From Shewanella schlegeliana (GTDB taxonomy: Bacteria > Pseudomonadota > Gammaproteobacteria > Enterobacterales > Shewanellaceae), in NCBI RefSeq assembly GCF_016765635.1, contig NZ_JAESVD010000001.1:616212-680211 (forward strand): a DNA stretch of 64,000 nt, written 5' to 3'. Numbering within the stretch: position 1 is the first letter of the stretch; each line of letters begins with the position of its first letter. The notes beneath the pieces are model-generated. The model was not told the origin of the DNA, made no database searches, and worked only from the letters and a program-made list of their open reading frames with translations. Both the position numbers and the translations under genes were made by a program. Below are positions 1 to 10,095 of the stretch, in pieces.

Positions 1-1
1 C

Positions 2-316
2 TTCAACGAGGTCAGATCCGGTCAGTCCTATTACCAAGAGGCGGGTGATGTCGATTTTCACTACCGCATTATTCTAGGCAGTAAAAACAAACACCTTATC
101 TCTATGTTGCTCGATGGCATTTATCACTTAGTGCGCATGTATCGGGTACAGCTTGGTATGAGTGGCCCTCGAGTCACAACTGCCTTTGATGAACATAAGC
201 ACATTGTACAAGCCATCTGTAACCGTGACGCCGAGCTAGCCGAAATGTTGATGCGTCGCCATATCTTGTACTCGAAGAACAGTATCGAAAACAAACTATT
301 GGAAATAAACAGCTAA
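2..316 (+). CDS. GntR/FadR-type transcriptional regulator, C-terminal part (cut by window edge)
   Basis: The frame is open from the first bases of the window, so the N-terminal winged-helix domain lies outside it. The visible 104 residues are helical and look like the end of an FCD ligand-binding domain: an acidic/His stretch (DVDFHYRI), then the typical ending EHKHIVQAICNRDAELAEMLMRRHI, the FCD signature E-H-x-x-I-x-x-A-I-x-x-x-D-x-x-x-A. It lies 74 bases upstream of prpB on the same strand. In Shewanella a GntR-family regulator heads the methylcitrate genes, so the inferred role is propionate-responsive control of the operon that follows. Its ligand cannot be read from the sequence. Confidence 0.8.
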   Translation, partial: FNEVRSGQSYYQEAGDVDFHYRIILGSKNKHLISMLLDGIYHLVRMYRVQLGMSGPRVTTAFDEHKHIVQAICNRDAELAEMLMRRHILYSKNSIENKLLEINS

Positions 317-390
317 AACAATTTGAGCAGCAACTAATTTGAAGTCGGCATGCTCACAGAAAATGAATAGATAAACATAAGGAATAACAC

Positions 391-1269
391 ATGAGCGCAG
401 GTAAGAAGTTTCGCGAGGCGTTAGCCGATAACAAACCCCTACAGATAGTGGGCACCATTAACGCCTACTCAGCCATGATGGCAAAGAAGATCGGTCATCA
501 AGCTATTTACCTTTCTGGCGGCGGTGTCGCAAACGCCTCTTACGGCTTACCGGATCTGGGCATGACATCCCTAAACGATGTGCTTGTTGATGTGCAGCGC
601 ATTACTTCTGCTTGCGATCTGCCGCTAATGGTCGATATCGATACCGGTTGGGGCGGCGCGTTTAATATCGCTAAAACCATTCGTGATATGGAAAAGGCCG
701 GTGCAGCAGCGGTGCATATGGAAGATCAAGTGGCGCAAAAGCGTTGTGGCCATCGTCCTAACAAAGAGATTGTCTCGACCGAAGAGATGGTGGATCGCAT
801 TAAAGCGGCGGTTGATGCCCGTACCGATCCTGATTTTTTCATCATGGCCCGTACCGACTCTTTCGCGCAGGAAGGCTTAGAGGCTGCAATTGCCCGGGCT
901 AAAGCCTATGTGGCTGCAGGTGCTGACGGTATTTTTGCCGAAGCGGTAAAAACTAAAGAGCATTATTGCGCATTTGCCGATGCCCTTGATGTGCCTATTC
1001 TTGCCAATATTACAGAGTTTGGCCAAACAGAACTGTGGAATAAAGAGCAACTCGCAGAGTGGGGGATATCTATGGTGCTTTATCCACTGAGCGCCTTTAG
1101 AGCCATGAATAAAGCCGCTGAGATGGTGTACACCTCTATCTTGGAGAATGGTGACCAAAAAGCCGTGGTCGATTCGATGCAAACACGTATGGATCTTTAC
1201 GATTATCTTGGTTACCACGACTACGAGCAGAAGCTAGATAAGCTGTTTTCTGAAGGCAAGAACTTGTAA
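391..1269 (+). CDS. prpB: 2-methylisocitrate lyase
   Basis: Cytoplasmic enzyme of the methylcitrate cycle that splits 2-methylisocitrate into pyruvate and succinate. The 292-residue length is usual for PrpB. The isocitrate-lyase-superfamily signature K-R-C-G-H is at residues 117-121, with the catalytic Cys119. A metal-binding VDIDTGWGG segment lies near residues 81-89 and [11 protein letters not shown] near 42-52. The start is ATG at 391 after an AAGGAAT ribosome site. It is the first gene of prpB-prpC-acnD-prpF and follows the GntR regulator. Confidence 0.95.
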   Translation: MSAGKKFREALADNKPLQIVGTINAYSAMMAKKIGHQAIYLSGGGVANASYGLPDLGMTSLNDVLVDVQRITSACDLPLMVDIDTGWGGAFNIAKTIRDMEKAGAAAVHMEDQVAQKRCGHRPNKEIVSTEEMVDRIKAAVDARTDPDFFIMARTDSFAQEGLEAAIARAKAYVAAGADGIFAEAVKTKEHYCAFADALDVPILANITEFGQTELWNKEQLAEWGISMVLYPLSAFRAMNKAAEMVYTSILENGDQKAVVDSMQTRMDLYDYLGYHDYEQKLDKLFSEGKNL

Positions 1270-1393
1270 TTAGGCTTAAATGGCTCAGCACACAAGTTAA
1301 GTCAAATCTTAAGTAAGATGTTAGTAAACAGAGAAGTAAAAAGCTAAGTAAAAGAGTTAAAACAGTACCTTACAAAAAAGACGATAACAAAAG

Positions 1394-1420
1394 CGTCAGC
1401 GTGACGGAATAGCGCTGACG
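1394..1420 (+). repeat. Hairpin in the prpB-prpC spacer
   Basis: An 8-bp perfect inverted repeat (CGTCAGCG at 1394-1401 and CGCTGACG at 1413-1420) with an 11-base loop sits in the 213-base gap between prpB and prpC. No T-run follows, so it is more likely an mRNA processing or stability element than a terminator. Confidence 0.45.
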
Positions 1421-1482
1421 TATAACGATAAAAAGCCCTGCGCCCTAGTGCGACTGGGTATAAAACAAGAAGGAAGAGAGCT

Positions 1483-2607
1483 ATGGTTGACAAGAAATTA
1501 GGCGGCGCAGGCCTTCGTGGTCAAAGTGCAGGTGAGACGGCTTTATGTACAGTAGGTAAATCAGGTTCAGGCTTGACTTATTGCGGTTACGACGTATCAG
1601 ACTTAGCCGATAATGCCACTTTTGAAGAGGTGGCGTATTTGCTGTTTAACGGCGAACTACCTAATCAAACCCAGCTTGATCACTATAAAACTGAACTTTT
1701 CGCCCTTCGCGATCTTCCTCAAGCGCTGAAAGAGGTGCTGCAGCGCATTCCTGCGGACGCACATCCAATGGACGTAATGCGTACCGGTTGTTCATTCTTA
1801 GGTAACCTAGAGCCTGAAAATGATTTTAGCGAGCAAAACCGTGCAGCAAACCGCTTACTCGCAGCGTTCCCAGCCATCATGTGCTACTGGTATAAGTTCT
1901 CTCACGAAGGTGTAGAGATTGACTGCGTAACCGATGAAGACTCAATTGGTGGCCACTTCTTGCACCTGCTTAATGGCAAGGTGCCATCTGAGCAGCATCG
2001 CCGCGTAATGGATGTATCGCTAATTTTGTATGCAGAGCATGAATTTAACGCTTCAACCTTTACTGCCCGTGTTTGTGCATCAACCCTATCTGATATGTTC
2101 TCCTGTATTACAGGCGCAATTGGTACCCTACGCGGCCCACTGCATGGTGGAGCAAACGAAGCGGCAATGGATATGATCCAAAAGTTCACTTCACCACAAG
2201 ATGCCAAAGCACAGATGGCTGGCATGCTTGAGCGTAAAGAGAAGATCATGGGCTTTGGTCATGCGATATATCGCGAGTCAGATCCACGTAACGTCATCAT
2301 TAAAGCATGGTCTAAGAAGCTCGCTAACGAGTTTGGTGATAGCTCACTTTACGATATCTCTGTTGCTTGCGAAGAGTTTATGTGGGACAGCAAGAAGCTG
2401 TTCTGTAACGCCGATTTCTTCCACGCCTCGGCTTACCATTTTATGGGAATTCCAACTAAGTTATTTACGCCTATCTTTGTCTGTTCTCGCCTTACAGGCT
2501 GGGCAGCACACGTGATGGAGCAGCGTTCTAACAACCGTATTATTCGCCCAAGTGCAGATTATACTGGCGCTGAGCCACGTACGGTCACACCTATTAGTGA
2601 GAGATAG
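1483..2607 (+). CDS. prpC: 2-methylcitrate synthase
   Basis: Condenses propionyl-CoA with oxaloacetate to 2-methylcitrate. The protein is 374 residues, the short form typical of PrpC and shorter than hexameric GltA. The citrate synthase signature GFGHAIYRESDPR is at about residue 257, with a catalytic His near 260. The segment RGPLHGGANEAAMDM near 217 carries the other active-site His. An AAGGAAGAGAG ribosome site precedes ATG 1483. Operon position between prpB and acnD supports prpC over citrate synthase proper. Confidence 0.95.
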   Translation: MVDKKLGGAGLRGQSAGETALCTVGKSGSGLTYCGYDVSDLADNATFEEVAYLLFNGELPNQTQLDHYKTELFALRDLPQALKEVLQRIPADAHPMDVMRTGCSFLGNLEPENDFSEQNRAANRLLAAFPAIMCYWYKFSHEGVEIDCVTDEDSIGGHFLHLLNGKVPSEQHRRVMDVSLILYAEHEFNASTFTARVCASTLSDMFSCITGAIGTLRGPLHGGANEAAMDMIQKFTSPQDAKAQMAGMLERKEKIMGFGHAIYRESDPRNVIIKAWSKKLANEFGDSSLYDISVACEEFMWDSKKLFCNADFFHASAYHFMGIPTKLFTPIFVCSRLTGWAAHVMEQRSNNRIIRPSADYTGAEPRTVTPISER

Positions 2608-2673
2608 AAGCTAGAACGCGACTAAAACATAGATAAGGTCGCGGCGAGAGCGTCGCTGCGCTCCTGCTAGATC

Positions 2674-2725
2674 CTATACAGTCAAAAGCTTAAATGAGTA
2701 CAGCTCTTATCTTTTGACTGTATAG
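2674..2725 (+). repeat. Perfect 15-bp inverted repeat between prpC and acnD
   Basis: CTATACAGTCAAAAG at 2674-2688 is exactly mirrored by CTTTTGACTGTATAG at 2711-2725, leaving a 22-base loop. It lies in a 258-base spacer full of short degenerate motifs (GCGAAGCG, CCTAGAA/CTAGTA). There is no clean T-run after the right arm, so this reads as an extragenic palindromic element that could modulate prpC/acnD mRNA. Confidence 0.6.
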
Positions 2726-2865
2726 CAGGGCTTCTTTTAAGAGGTATTAGCCCGCTCTAGTCGCGAAGCGTCCTAGCAGTGAGGCTGCGAACGCTCTAGA
2801 ACCTAGTAGCTAGTACCTAGAAGCGAAGCGCCCTCGAACCTGTACGAATTAAATTGGAATGCATT

Positions 2866-5505
2866 ATGAGTCCTGTAAACACCCAATACCGTAAACCCTT
2901 GTCCGGCACAGAGTTAGACTTTTTCGATACCGAAGCGGCCGTCAATGCCATCAGTCCCGGCGCCTATGCCAAACTGCCATACAGCTCTCGTGTGTATGCT
3001 GAAAACCTTGTACGTCGTTGTAGCCCAGAATCACTTAACGATTGCCTAAGCCAAATTATCTATCGTAAACGTGATTTAGACTTCCCCTGGTATCCTGCGC
3101 GCGTGGTGTGTCACGATATTCTTGGTCAAACAGCACTGGTTGACTTAGCAGGCCTACGTGACGCCATTGCAGAAAAGGGCGGTGACCCATCAAAAGTAAA
3201 CCCTGTGGTACCGACCCAGCTGATTGTGGATCACTCGTTAGCGGTGGAGCACGCAGGTTTTGAAAAAGATGCCTTTGAGAAAAATCGCGCCATCGAAGAC
3301 AGACGCAATGAAGACAGGTTTCACTTTATCAACTGGACTAAAACGGCCTTTAAAAATATTGATGTGATCCAGCCGGGTAACGGCATCATGCATCAGATCA
3401 ATTTAGAGAAGATGTCGCCCGTTATTCAAGTCCGTGACGGCATTGCCTTTCCAGACACATTAGTAGGCACCGACAGCCACACCCCTCATGTTGATGCACT
3501 GGGCGTAATTGCCATCGGTGTAGGTGGACTCGAAGCCGAAAGCGTGATGCTAGGTCGCCCCTCGTATATGCGACTCCCCGATATTGTTGGTGTTGAGCTG
3601 GTGGGCGAGCGTCAAAGCGGCATTACCGCAACCGATATCGTACTGGCTATTACAGAGTTTTTGCGCAATGAAAAAGTCGTCTCGACTTACCTAGAGTTCT
3701 TTGGCGAAGGGGCGAGTAACTTAACCCTTGGCGATCGCGCGACAATTTCAAACATGACGCCAGAGTTTGGTGCAACCGCCGCCATGTTCTATATCGATGA
3801 TAAAACTATCGATTACTTAAAGCTCACTGGCCGTGACGACAAGCAAGTTAAGCTGGTCGAAACTTACGCTAAGCAAGCAGGCCTATGGGCTGATACATTA
3901 AAAGAGGCTGAGTACGAGCGCGTGCTGCGCTTCGATCTATCAAGCGTTGGCCGTAACATTGCGGGGCCATCCAATCCTCATCGCCGCGTTGCAACCAGCG
4001 ATCTTGCGGCAAAAGGCATAAGTGGTGAACTTGAGGATATGAGCGGTGATAAAGCGGGATTAATGCCCGATGGTGCTTGTATCATCGCCGCAATTACCAG
4101 CTGCACCAATACCTCTAATCCACGTAACGTGATTGCAGCAGGCCTACTGGCTCGCAACGCCAATGCTAAAGGCTTGTCCCGTAAACCTTGGGTTAAAACA
4201 TCCTTAGCACCAGGCTCTAAAGCGGTGCAGCTCTACTTAGAGGAGGCCAAGTTACTGCCTGAGCTTGAAGCCCTTGGCTTTGGTATTGTCGGCTTTGCCT
4301 GTACCACCTGTAATGGCATGAGCGGCGCACTGGATCCTAAAATTCAGCAAGAGGTGATCGACCGCGATCTTTATTCCACGGCGGTACTCAGCGGTAACCG
4401 TAACTTCGATGGCCGCATTCACCCCTATGCTAAGCAAGCCTTCTTGGCATCACCGCCATTAGTGGTTGCCTATGCAATTGCAGGTACCATCCGCTTCGAT
4501 ATTGAAAAGGATGCACTGGGCCAAGACAGCAAGGGCAACGATATCTTACTTAAAGATCTGTGGCCAAGTGATGAAGAGATCGATGCCGTGATCAGCCAGA
4601 GCGTTAAGCCTGAGCAGTTCCGTCAAGTGTATGAGCCGATGTTCGACATCAAAGTCGACTATGGCACAGATAACCAACTGCAAAATAAGCCTCAATACGA
4701 TTGGCGTCCACAGAGCACCTATATTCGCCGCCCACCTTATTGGGAAGGCGCATTAGCCGGTGAGCGCACCATGAAAGGGATGCGCCCGTTAGCGGTACTG
4801 GGTGATAACATCACTACCGACCACCTTTCGCCGTCAAACGCGATTATGCTCGACAGCGCAGCAGGGGCATACCTGTACAAGATGGGCTTGCCCGAAGTCG
4901 ACTTTAACTCCTATGCGACTCACCGAGGCGACCATTTAACCGCCCAGCGAGCGACCTTTGCCAACCCTAAGCTCTTTAACGAGATGGTGACTAAGCTTGA
5001 CAGTAACGGCGAAGTTGAAGTGAAGCAGGGCTCGTACGCTCGTATCGAACCAGAAGGCGTTGAGTCACGCATGTGGGAAGCGATTGAGACCTACATGGAG
5101 CGTAAACAACCACTGATCATTATTGCTGGTGCCGATTATGGTCAAGGCTCTAGCCGAGACTGGGCAGCAAAAGGGGTACGCCTTGCAGGTGTTGAAGTGA
5201 TTGTTGCCGAAGGATTTGAGCGTATTCACCGCACTAATCTGGTTGGCATGGGCGTATTACCGCTTGAATTTATCAAGGGTGATAACCGCCACACCTATCA
5301 GATTGATGGCACCGAGACCTATGATGTACTGGGTGAGCGAACGCCGGGCGCATTGCTTACCGTTATCATGACGCGTCGTAATGGCGAAACCGTTGAGATC
5401 CCGGTTAAGTGCCGACTCGATACCGCAGAAGAGGTATCTATCTATGAAGCAGGCGGCATTTTACAGCGCTTCGCCCAAGATTTTTTAGAGTCTTCAGCTG
5501 GCTAG
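2866..5505 (+). CDS. acnD: Fe/S-dependent 2-methylisocitrate dehydratase
   Basis: Aconitase-superfamily hydratase that, with PrpF, replaces PrpD and converts 2-methylcitrate towards 2-methylisocitrate. The three 4Fe-4S ligands are visible as SCTNTSNPRN (Cys413) and ACTTCNG (Cys479, Cys482). The signature GTDSHTPHVDALGVIAIGVGG segment and a C-terminal swivel domain with GADYGQGSSRDWAAKG are also present. Length is 879 residues from ATG 2866, chosen over an in-frame TTG at 2854 because GGA lies 7 bases before the ATG. No prpD is present, which fits the AcnD/PrpF variant of the pathway. Confidence 0.93.
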   Translation: MSPVNTQYRKPLSGTELDFFDTEAAVNAISPGAYAKLPYSSRVYAENLVRRCSPESLNDCLSQIIYRKRDLDFPWYPARVVCHDILGQTALVDLAGLRDAIAEKGGDPSKVNPVVPTQLIVDHSLAVEHAGFEKDAFEKNRAIEDRRNEDRFHFINWTKTAFKNIDVIQPGNGIMHQINLEKMSPVIQVRDGIAFPDTLVGTDSHTPHVDALGVIAIGVGGLEAESVMLGRPSYMRLPDIVGVELVGERQSGITATDIVLAITEFLRNEKVVSTYLEFFGEGASNLTLGDRATISNMTPEFGATAAMFYIDDKTIDYLKLTGRDDKQVKLVETYAKQAGLWADTLKEAEYERVLRFDLSSVGRNIAGPSNPHRRVATSDLAAKGISGELEDMSGDKAGLMPDGACIIAAITSCTNTSNPRNVIAAGLLARNANAKGLSRKPWVKTSLAPGSKAVQLYLEEAKLLPELEALGFGIVGFACTTCNGMSGALDPKIQQEVIDRDLYSTAVLSGNRNFDGRIHPYAKQAFLASPPLVVAYAIAGTIRFDIEKDALGQDSKGNDILLKDLWPSDEEIDAVISQSVKPEQFRQVYEPMFDIKVDYGTDNQLQNKPQYDWRPQSTYIRRPPYWEGALAGERTMKGMRPLAVLGDNITTDHLSPSNAIMLDSAAGAYLYKMGLPEVDFNSYATHRGDHLTAQRATFANPKLFNEMVTKLDSNGEVEVKQGSYARIEPEGVESRMWEAIETYMERKQPLIIIAGADYGQGSSRDWAAKGVRLAGVEVIVAEGFERIHRTNLVGMGVLPLEFIKGDNRHTYQIDGTETYDVLGERTPGALLTVIMTRRNGETVEIPVKCRLDTAEEVSIYEAGGILQRFAQDFLESSAG

Positions 5506-5598
5506 GAGTCTTCAACGAGAGCCTTCAGCGAATAAGGAAGGCTTCAGCGGATAAAGAGTAGAGCTTTACTCTTTTCTCTAGCAGCTGTAAGTCGATAC

Positions 5599-5696
5599 TT
5601 TTATATCGTTATCCTGATGAGACGCCGCAAGTACATCCTTGTAGGCTCTGCGGTGGCATCCATGCCACCAAAGCTCATCGTTATAACGATATAAAA
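5599..5696 (+). repeat. Structured palindromic repeat between acnD and prpF
   Basis: Perfect 14-bp terminal arms (TTTTATATCGTTAT at 5599-5612, ATAACGATATAAAA at 5683-5696) enclose nested inverted repeats: GATGAG/CTCATC, CCGCA/TGCGG and GGTGGCATCCATGCCACC. The segment GCAAGTACATCC(T/C)TG recurs near 63531, so it belongs to a dispersed family. Confidence 0.65.
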
Positions 5697-5765
5697 CCTC
5701 ACGCACAGGTTGTTTGATTTTACATATTAATAAATGGCTCAAACAGCATTAAAACGGTGTTAATT

Positions 5766-6995
5766 ATGACCACTACAACGGATTCAAAACCAGTATTTTC
5801 ACCACAAATCAAAGTGCCTGCTACTTATATGCGTGGCGGCACCAGTAAAGGGGTGTTTTTCAATTTAACCGACTTGCCAATTGAGGCGCAGGTCACAGGG
5901 GCTGCACGGGATGCACTGCTGCTTAGGGTTATTGGCAGCCCAGATCCTTACGGTAAACAAACCGATGGCATGGGCGGCGCGACCTCAAGCACTAGCAAAA
6001 CCGTGATTATTGCTAAAAGCGATAAGGCCGATCACGATGTCGACTACCTATTTGGCCAAGTCGCTATCGACAAACCCTTTGTGGATTGGAGCGGTAACTG
6101 CGGTAACCTGTCTGCAGCAGTCGGCTCGTTCGCCATCAGTAGCGGCTTAGTCGATAGTAGCCGCATTTCTGAAAACGGTATTGCGGTGGTGCGGATTTGG
6201 CAAAAAAATATTGGCAAAACCATCATCGCCCACGTGCCTATTACTAATGGCGAAGTACAAGAGACAGGTGATTTTGAACTTGACGGTGTGACCTTTCCAG
6301 CAGCAGAGGTACAAGTTGAGTTTTTAGACCCAGCCGATGGTGAAGGGGCTATGTTCCCAACAGGCAACTTAATCGATGATTTAAAAGTACCAACAGAGAT
6401 TGTGCCAAGTGGCGTATTGCAGGCCACCATGATCAACGCAGGTATTCCTACCGTGTTTATCAATGCCGCAGAACTGGGCTATACCGGAGCGGAGCTGCAA
6501 GAAGCCATTAATGGTGATGCAAAGGCGCTTGCGATGTTTGAGACTATCCGCGCTTACGGCGCAGTGCAGATGGGGCTGATTAACCATATCGAAGAAGCCG
6601 CAAGCCGTCAGCACACACCAAAAGTGGCGATAGTAGCTGCGCCAATTGACTACACATCATCTAGCGGCAAAGCGATTGATAAAAACAGCATAGATCTAAA
6701 TGTGCGCGCACTGTCTATGGGCAAATTACATCACGCCATGATGGGCACTGCTGCTGTCGCCATCGGCACTGCGGCAGCGATCCCCGGCACCTTAGTCAGC
6801 TTGGCGGCAGGCGAGGGAAAACGTCAGCCTGTAAACAAAGGCTTCGTTACCTTTGGTCACCCATCTGGCACCTTAAAAGTCGGCGCCGAGGCCAGTCAAG
6901 TCGATGGTCAGTGGCAGGTGAATAAAGCGGTCATGAGCCGCAGCGCCCGCATCTTAATGGAAGGCTGGGTGAGAGTGCCAGAAGAACCTGTTTAA
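5766..6995 (+). CDS. prpF: PrpF, methylaconitate isomerase partner of AcnD
   Basis: PrpF family, with a diaminopimelate-epimerase-like fold. It isomerises the aconitate-type intermediate made by AcnD and is needed for the AcnD route. Conserved segments are RGGTSKGVFF near the N-terminus, GGATSSTSKTVII, and CGNLSAAVGSFAI with its active-site-region Cys. ATG 5766 is preferred to the in-frame GTG at 5757, giving 409 residues. It is the last gene of the prp operon; a weak hairpin (7010-7034) follows. Confidence 0.92.
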   Translation: MTTTTDSKPVFSPQIKVPATYMRGGTSKGVFFNLTDLPIEAQVTGAARDALLLRVIGSPDPYGKQTDGMGGATSSTSKTVIIAKSDKADHDVDYLFGQVAIDKPFVDWSGNCGNLSAAVGSFAISSGLVDSSRISENGIAVVRIWQKNIGKTIIAHVPITNGEVQETGDFELDGVTFPAAEVQVEFLDPADGEGAMFPTGNLIDDLKVPTEIVPSGVLQATMINAGIPTVFINAAELGYTGAELQEAINGDAKALAMFETIRAYGAVQMGLINHIEEAASRQHTPKVAIVAAPIDYTSSSGKAIDKNSIDLNVRALSMGKLHHAMMGTAAVAIGTAAAIPGTLVSLAAGEGKRQPVNKGFVTFGHPSGTLKVGAEASQVDGQWQVNKAVMSRSARILMEGWVRVPEEPV

Positions 6996-7152
6996 AATTA
7001 AGCTGAAGCTAGCGGTTTGGGTATAGAACCGCTAACTTCGATATGAGAAATTCAAGCCGAATAATTGAGGATTGGGAAAGCCAAGACTCGTTACCTACTA
7101 CTTATACTGACGTCGAACTATATACATTCCTATAAAACTGTAGGGAGGGGCG

Positions 7153-10089
7153 TCATTTTTTAATTACCTTAATCAACCGAGCGAAAGTTTTCATGTTGTC
7201 GGTAGCGACTTTATCTTCATATTCTGGGTTATTTGCTTTTAGCAAGTAGCGACCATCAGGCTGTTTTTTCACTACTCGCAATAAATATTCGCTATCTCCG
7301 GCATCATCGATTCGTTCTATAGCCAATGTGAGGCTAGAAATCGAGCCTGCGTTAACAGGGGTTATCCATTCGAGTAGTAATAAGTCTCCGTTAGCAATGG
7401 GGTTTTTTCCACCGTGCATAGAATTGCCGCATGCAGGGGCGACAAAATATCTTTTTGGATCGTATTTATCATAGTAAGCAGGCAGCGACAGTTGCTCTAC
7501 ATGGGTATAAGTTCCTGTTTTAAAGTTGCCGCAGGCGATCCTTAAGTCTGGATAATAAGGTAAAGATACTGAGTCGCCAGTAGATAGACTGTCAATTGGC
7601 TTAGTGACACTCTGTTCAATCGGGATCGCTGAACTTTGCAAATTAAGTTGTTTTGAATTGATATATTTAGCTAACCGATAATCAACTAACTCCTGCACCA
7701 GTTCGTGTAAGAGCTCTAATTCTTGGGCTGTAGGTTTAATATTGGCAACAAAGAAACCATCTATAACAGAGAACCATTGCTGCGAATTGGACTTGATAGT
7801 ATTGGTAAAGGCCTTAATTGGATTGCCTAGCCAGTATTTATGCCATGCTTCACTTTCAGCCGTTAAACCACGCTGCTTTTCGGGCAATTCGGAATTAAAT
7901 AAATCAGGTCGACGGTTAAGAACCAACCAACTTCGTTTGGATAAAGCTTGAGTCGTAGGCGAATTATTGAATCCATTAAGCTCTAAAAAAGCCGCTAATA
8001 AAATCGGTTTAAAGCATTTAGTCATTGATGTCATTTCAATGCTTTCGAGCATAAAATCGTGATACTTTTCGATGATCGGCATCATCGGTACATCGCTAGC
8101 GCTATCAAGTAAATTGTTTTTCACTAAGTTAAACCAACTTTTATGTTGCTTGCGGACTTTTGTTAAGTCGTAGCCGTGTTGGAAAAACTCCGTCGCGGTA
8201 GGTCGGTGGCCGAGCTGTTCGTACAGGGTGTTAAACTCTTCTACAGCGCTATATTTCAATTTGTCTTTTAACGTTTGCCATAAATTAATTAATTCAATTG
8301 GTAAATTAACATAGCAACCATCGGGTAATGTAGGGGCCTCTTTACCACTGAGAACTCTGCCTGCTCCCTCCTCGCCAAGAAGAGCAAACGGCTTATTTAG
8401 GAAGGAGTGATGATTGCCTATGTAATCGACCACAGTTAGCTTATTTTTGTTAGTGGTAGCAGATGTACGTAACCCACGGCCTAGCTGCTGTAAAAATAGA
8501 ATCTTAGATTCACTAGGGCGGATCATTAAAATGGTATCAATCGAGGGTAAGTCAGTACCTTCATTAAACAAATCGACAGAGAAGATAATATCTAGCTCAC
8601 CGTTTTTTAAACTCAGTAGAGCTTCATTACGTTTAACCTGTGAATCGTTATAAACGGCTGCTGCCTTTACTCCTTTAGCGGTAAAATGCTTCACCATAAA
8701 ATTTGCATGTCGTATAGACATACAGAAGGCAAGGGTTCGTGTCTGCTTTAAACGCTGCCAATGGTCAAATACATGGTTAGCGCGTTGGAGAGTTGCAAAG
8801 GCATTATCTAGACTATGAGGATCAAATTTTCCGTTCCGCCAAGGAATAGTCTGATAATCGACACTATCATCAAAAATCCCATGATAATCAAAAGGTACTA
8901 TGATCCCTGCTTCGATACCGTGGACTAAATTACGTTCAAAAACTAAGTTATTATCTACTAATGACAATATATCTGCTTGGTCCGTACGCTCAGGAGTTGC
9001 GGTTAAACCTAATAGAAACTGCGGTTGAAAATGTGCTAACAGATGCTTATATGTCGGTGCACTTGCATGATGAAACTCGTCAATAATAATGTAATCAAAA
9101 TGCTCAGGCTTAAAATGCATAAGATGTGCTTTTCTACCGAGGGTTTGCACTGAAGCGAAGATAAATTTTGCTTCTTTATTTGTTTCTTTTCCGTTGTATA
9201 AACCTGTAGAGGTTTCATTCATTAGAGTGACGAAGGTATTTTGCGCTTGCAATAAAATCTCTTCACGATGAGCTACAAATAATATTCTCTTAGCTTGAAA
9301 CTGCTGTGCATCAAACGCTGCTAACCAAGTTTTACCCATCCCCGTAGCTAATACTACTAGACCACGTTTAAAACCTGCATTACGACTGTCACATAAAGCC
9401 GTTAACGCAAGTTGTTGCACTTCATTCGGAGTCGCTGGCTCAAATTGTTCGATACGGTCATCGTTACTGACTAGTGCTAAAGGCGCTTTTCTCAATTTTG
9501 CATGGCGTGACTGGTAGTCATTAATCCAGTTATGAGTTAAATCATGTGATTGCTGGTGGGTGAAAATAGCATTGAACTGAGATCTTATATGGCTAAATTC
9601 GTTATCAATATTTGCTTCATCAGGGTTAAAATCATAACGAATACACCACTCATGAGCGTACTGTAACGCTGTGGCGCTAATATTGTTTGAGCCGATAAAA
9701 GCACAGCCATCATGCAAACTACCATTTTTATTTTTAATGAAAATGTAAGTCTTCATGTGAAAACTTTCGCCGTGACGGCATTGAAATATTTTAGTATTAG
9801 CGCCGCGCTCCTGCAGTAACATCAGCTGCTTTAATGCTCGAGGATCGGTTATACACAAATAATCAGAAGTCAGTATGTTGATACGACTTGTTCTTGCTAA
9901 AGCATCTTCCAAAGCTGGCAATAACAAGTACATTCCAGAAAACTGCAAAAATGATACTGAAATTTCAATTTCATCGGCATTATTAATAGCGTGTAAAAGC
10001 TTCGGTAGCAGAGGGTCTTCACTGCCTCCTGTAGTGAGCTTCAACCCTGTATACAGTTCATTTTTTGATAACATACTTACGTCATGCAT
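7153..10089 (-). CDS. PLD-nuclease / SF2 helicase / S24-peptidase-like fusion protein
   Basis: A 978-residue multidomain protein. Residues about 1-180 form a phospholipase-D-type nuclease half with HMK at 111-113 (the H-x-K motif) and GSNN at 133-136. A superfamily 2 helicase core follows, with Walker A TGMGKT at 249-254, a DEFH box at 337-340, the GLTATPERTD motif and motif VI QLGRGLRT. The C-terminus (about 885-978) resembles a LexA/S24 domain: GNSM with candidate nucleophile Ser890, NGDLL, and lysines 941/942 where the general base is expected. Such nuclease-helicase fusions are common in defence and mobile islands; the substrate is unknown. It starts only 6 bases after the methyltransferase stop, suggesting translational coupling. 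The S24 assignment is the least certain part. Confidence 0.8.
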   Translation of the reverse strand: MHDVSMLSKNELYTGLKLTTGGSEDPLLPKLLHAINNADEIEISVSFLQFSGMYLLLPALEDALARTSRINILTSDYLCITDPRALKQLMLLQERGANTKIFQCRHGESFHMKTYIFIKNKNGSLHDGCAFIGSNNISATALQYAHEWCIRYDFNPDEANIDNEFSHIRSQFNAIFTHQQSHDLTHNWINDYQSRHAKLRKAPLALVSNDDRIEQFEPATPNEVQQLALTALCDSRNAGFKRGLVVLATGMGKTWLAAFDAQQFQAKRILFVAHREEILLQAQNTFVTLMNETSTGLYNGKETNKEAKFIFASVQTLGRKAHLMHFKPEHFDYIIIDEFHHASAPTYKHLLAHFQPQFLLGLTATPERTDQADILSLVDNNLVFERNLVHGIEAGIIVPFDYHGIFDDSVDYQTIPWRNGKFDPHSLDNAFATLQRANHVFDHWQRLKQTRTLAFCMSIRHANFMVKHFTAKGVKAAAVYNDSQVKRNEALLSLKNGELDIIFSVDLFNEGTDLPSIDTILMIRPSESKILFLQQLGRGLRTSATTNKNKLTVVDYIGNHHSFLNKPFALLGEEGAGRVLSGKEAPTLPDGCYVNLPIELINLWQTLKDKLKYSAVEEFNTLYEQLGHRPTATEFFQHGYDLTKVRKQHKSWFNLVKNNLLDSASDVPMMPIIEKYHDFMLESIEMTSMTKCFKPILLAAFLELNGFNNSPTTQALSKRSWLVLNRRPDLFNSELPEKQRGLTAESEAWHKYWLGNPIKAFTNTIKSNSQQWFSVIDGFFVANIKPTAQELELLHELVQELVDYRLAKYINSKQLNLQSSAIPIEQSVTKPIDSLSTGDSVSLPYYPDLRIACGNFKTGTYTHVEQLSLPAYYDKYDPKRYFVAPACGNSMHGGKNPIANGDLLLLEWITPVNAGSISSLTLAIERIDDAGDSEYLLRVVKKQPDGRYLLKANNPEYEDKVATDNMKTFARLIKVIKK

Positions 10090-10095
10090 ATAGAA

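Noticed and set aside
877..1218. Minus-strand ORFs antisense to prp genes
   Set aside because: Shadows of strongly conserved plus-strand genes with no domain of their own.
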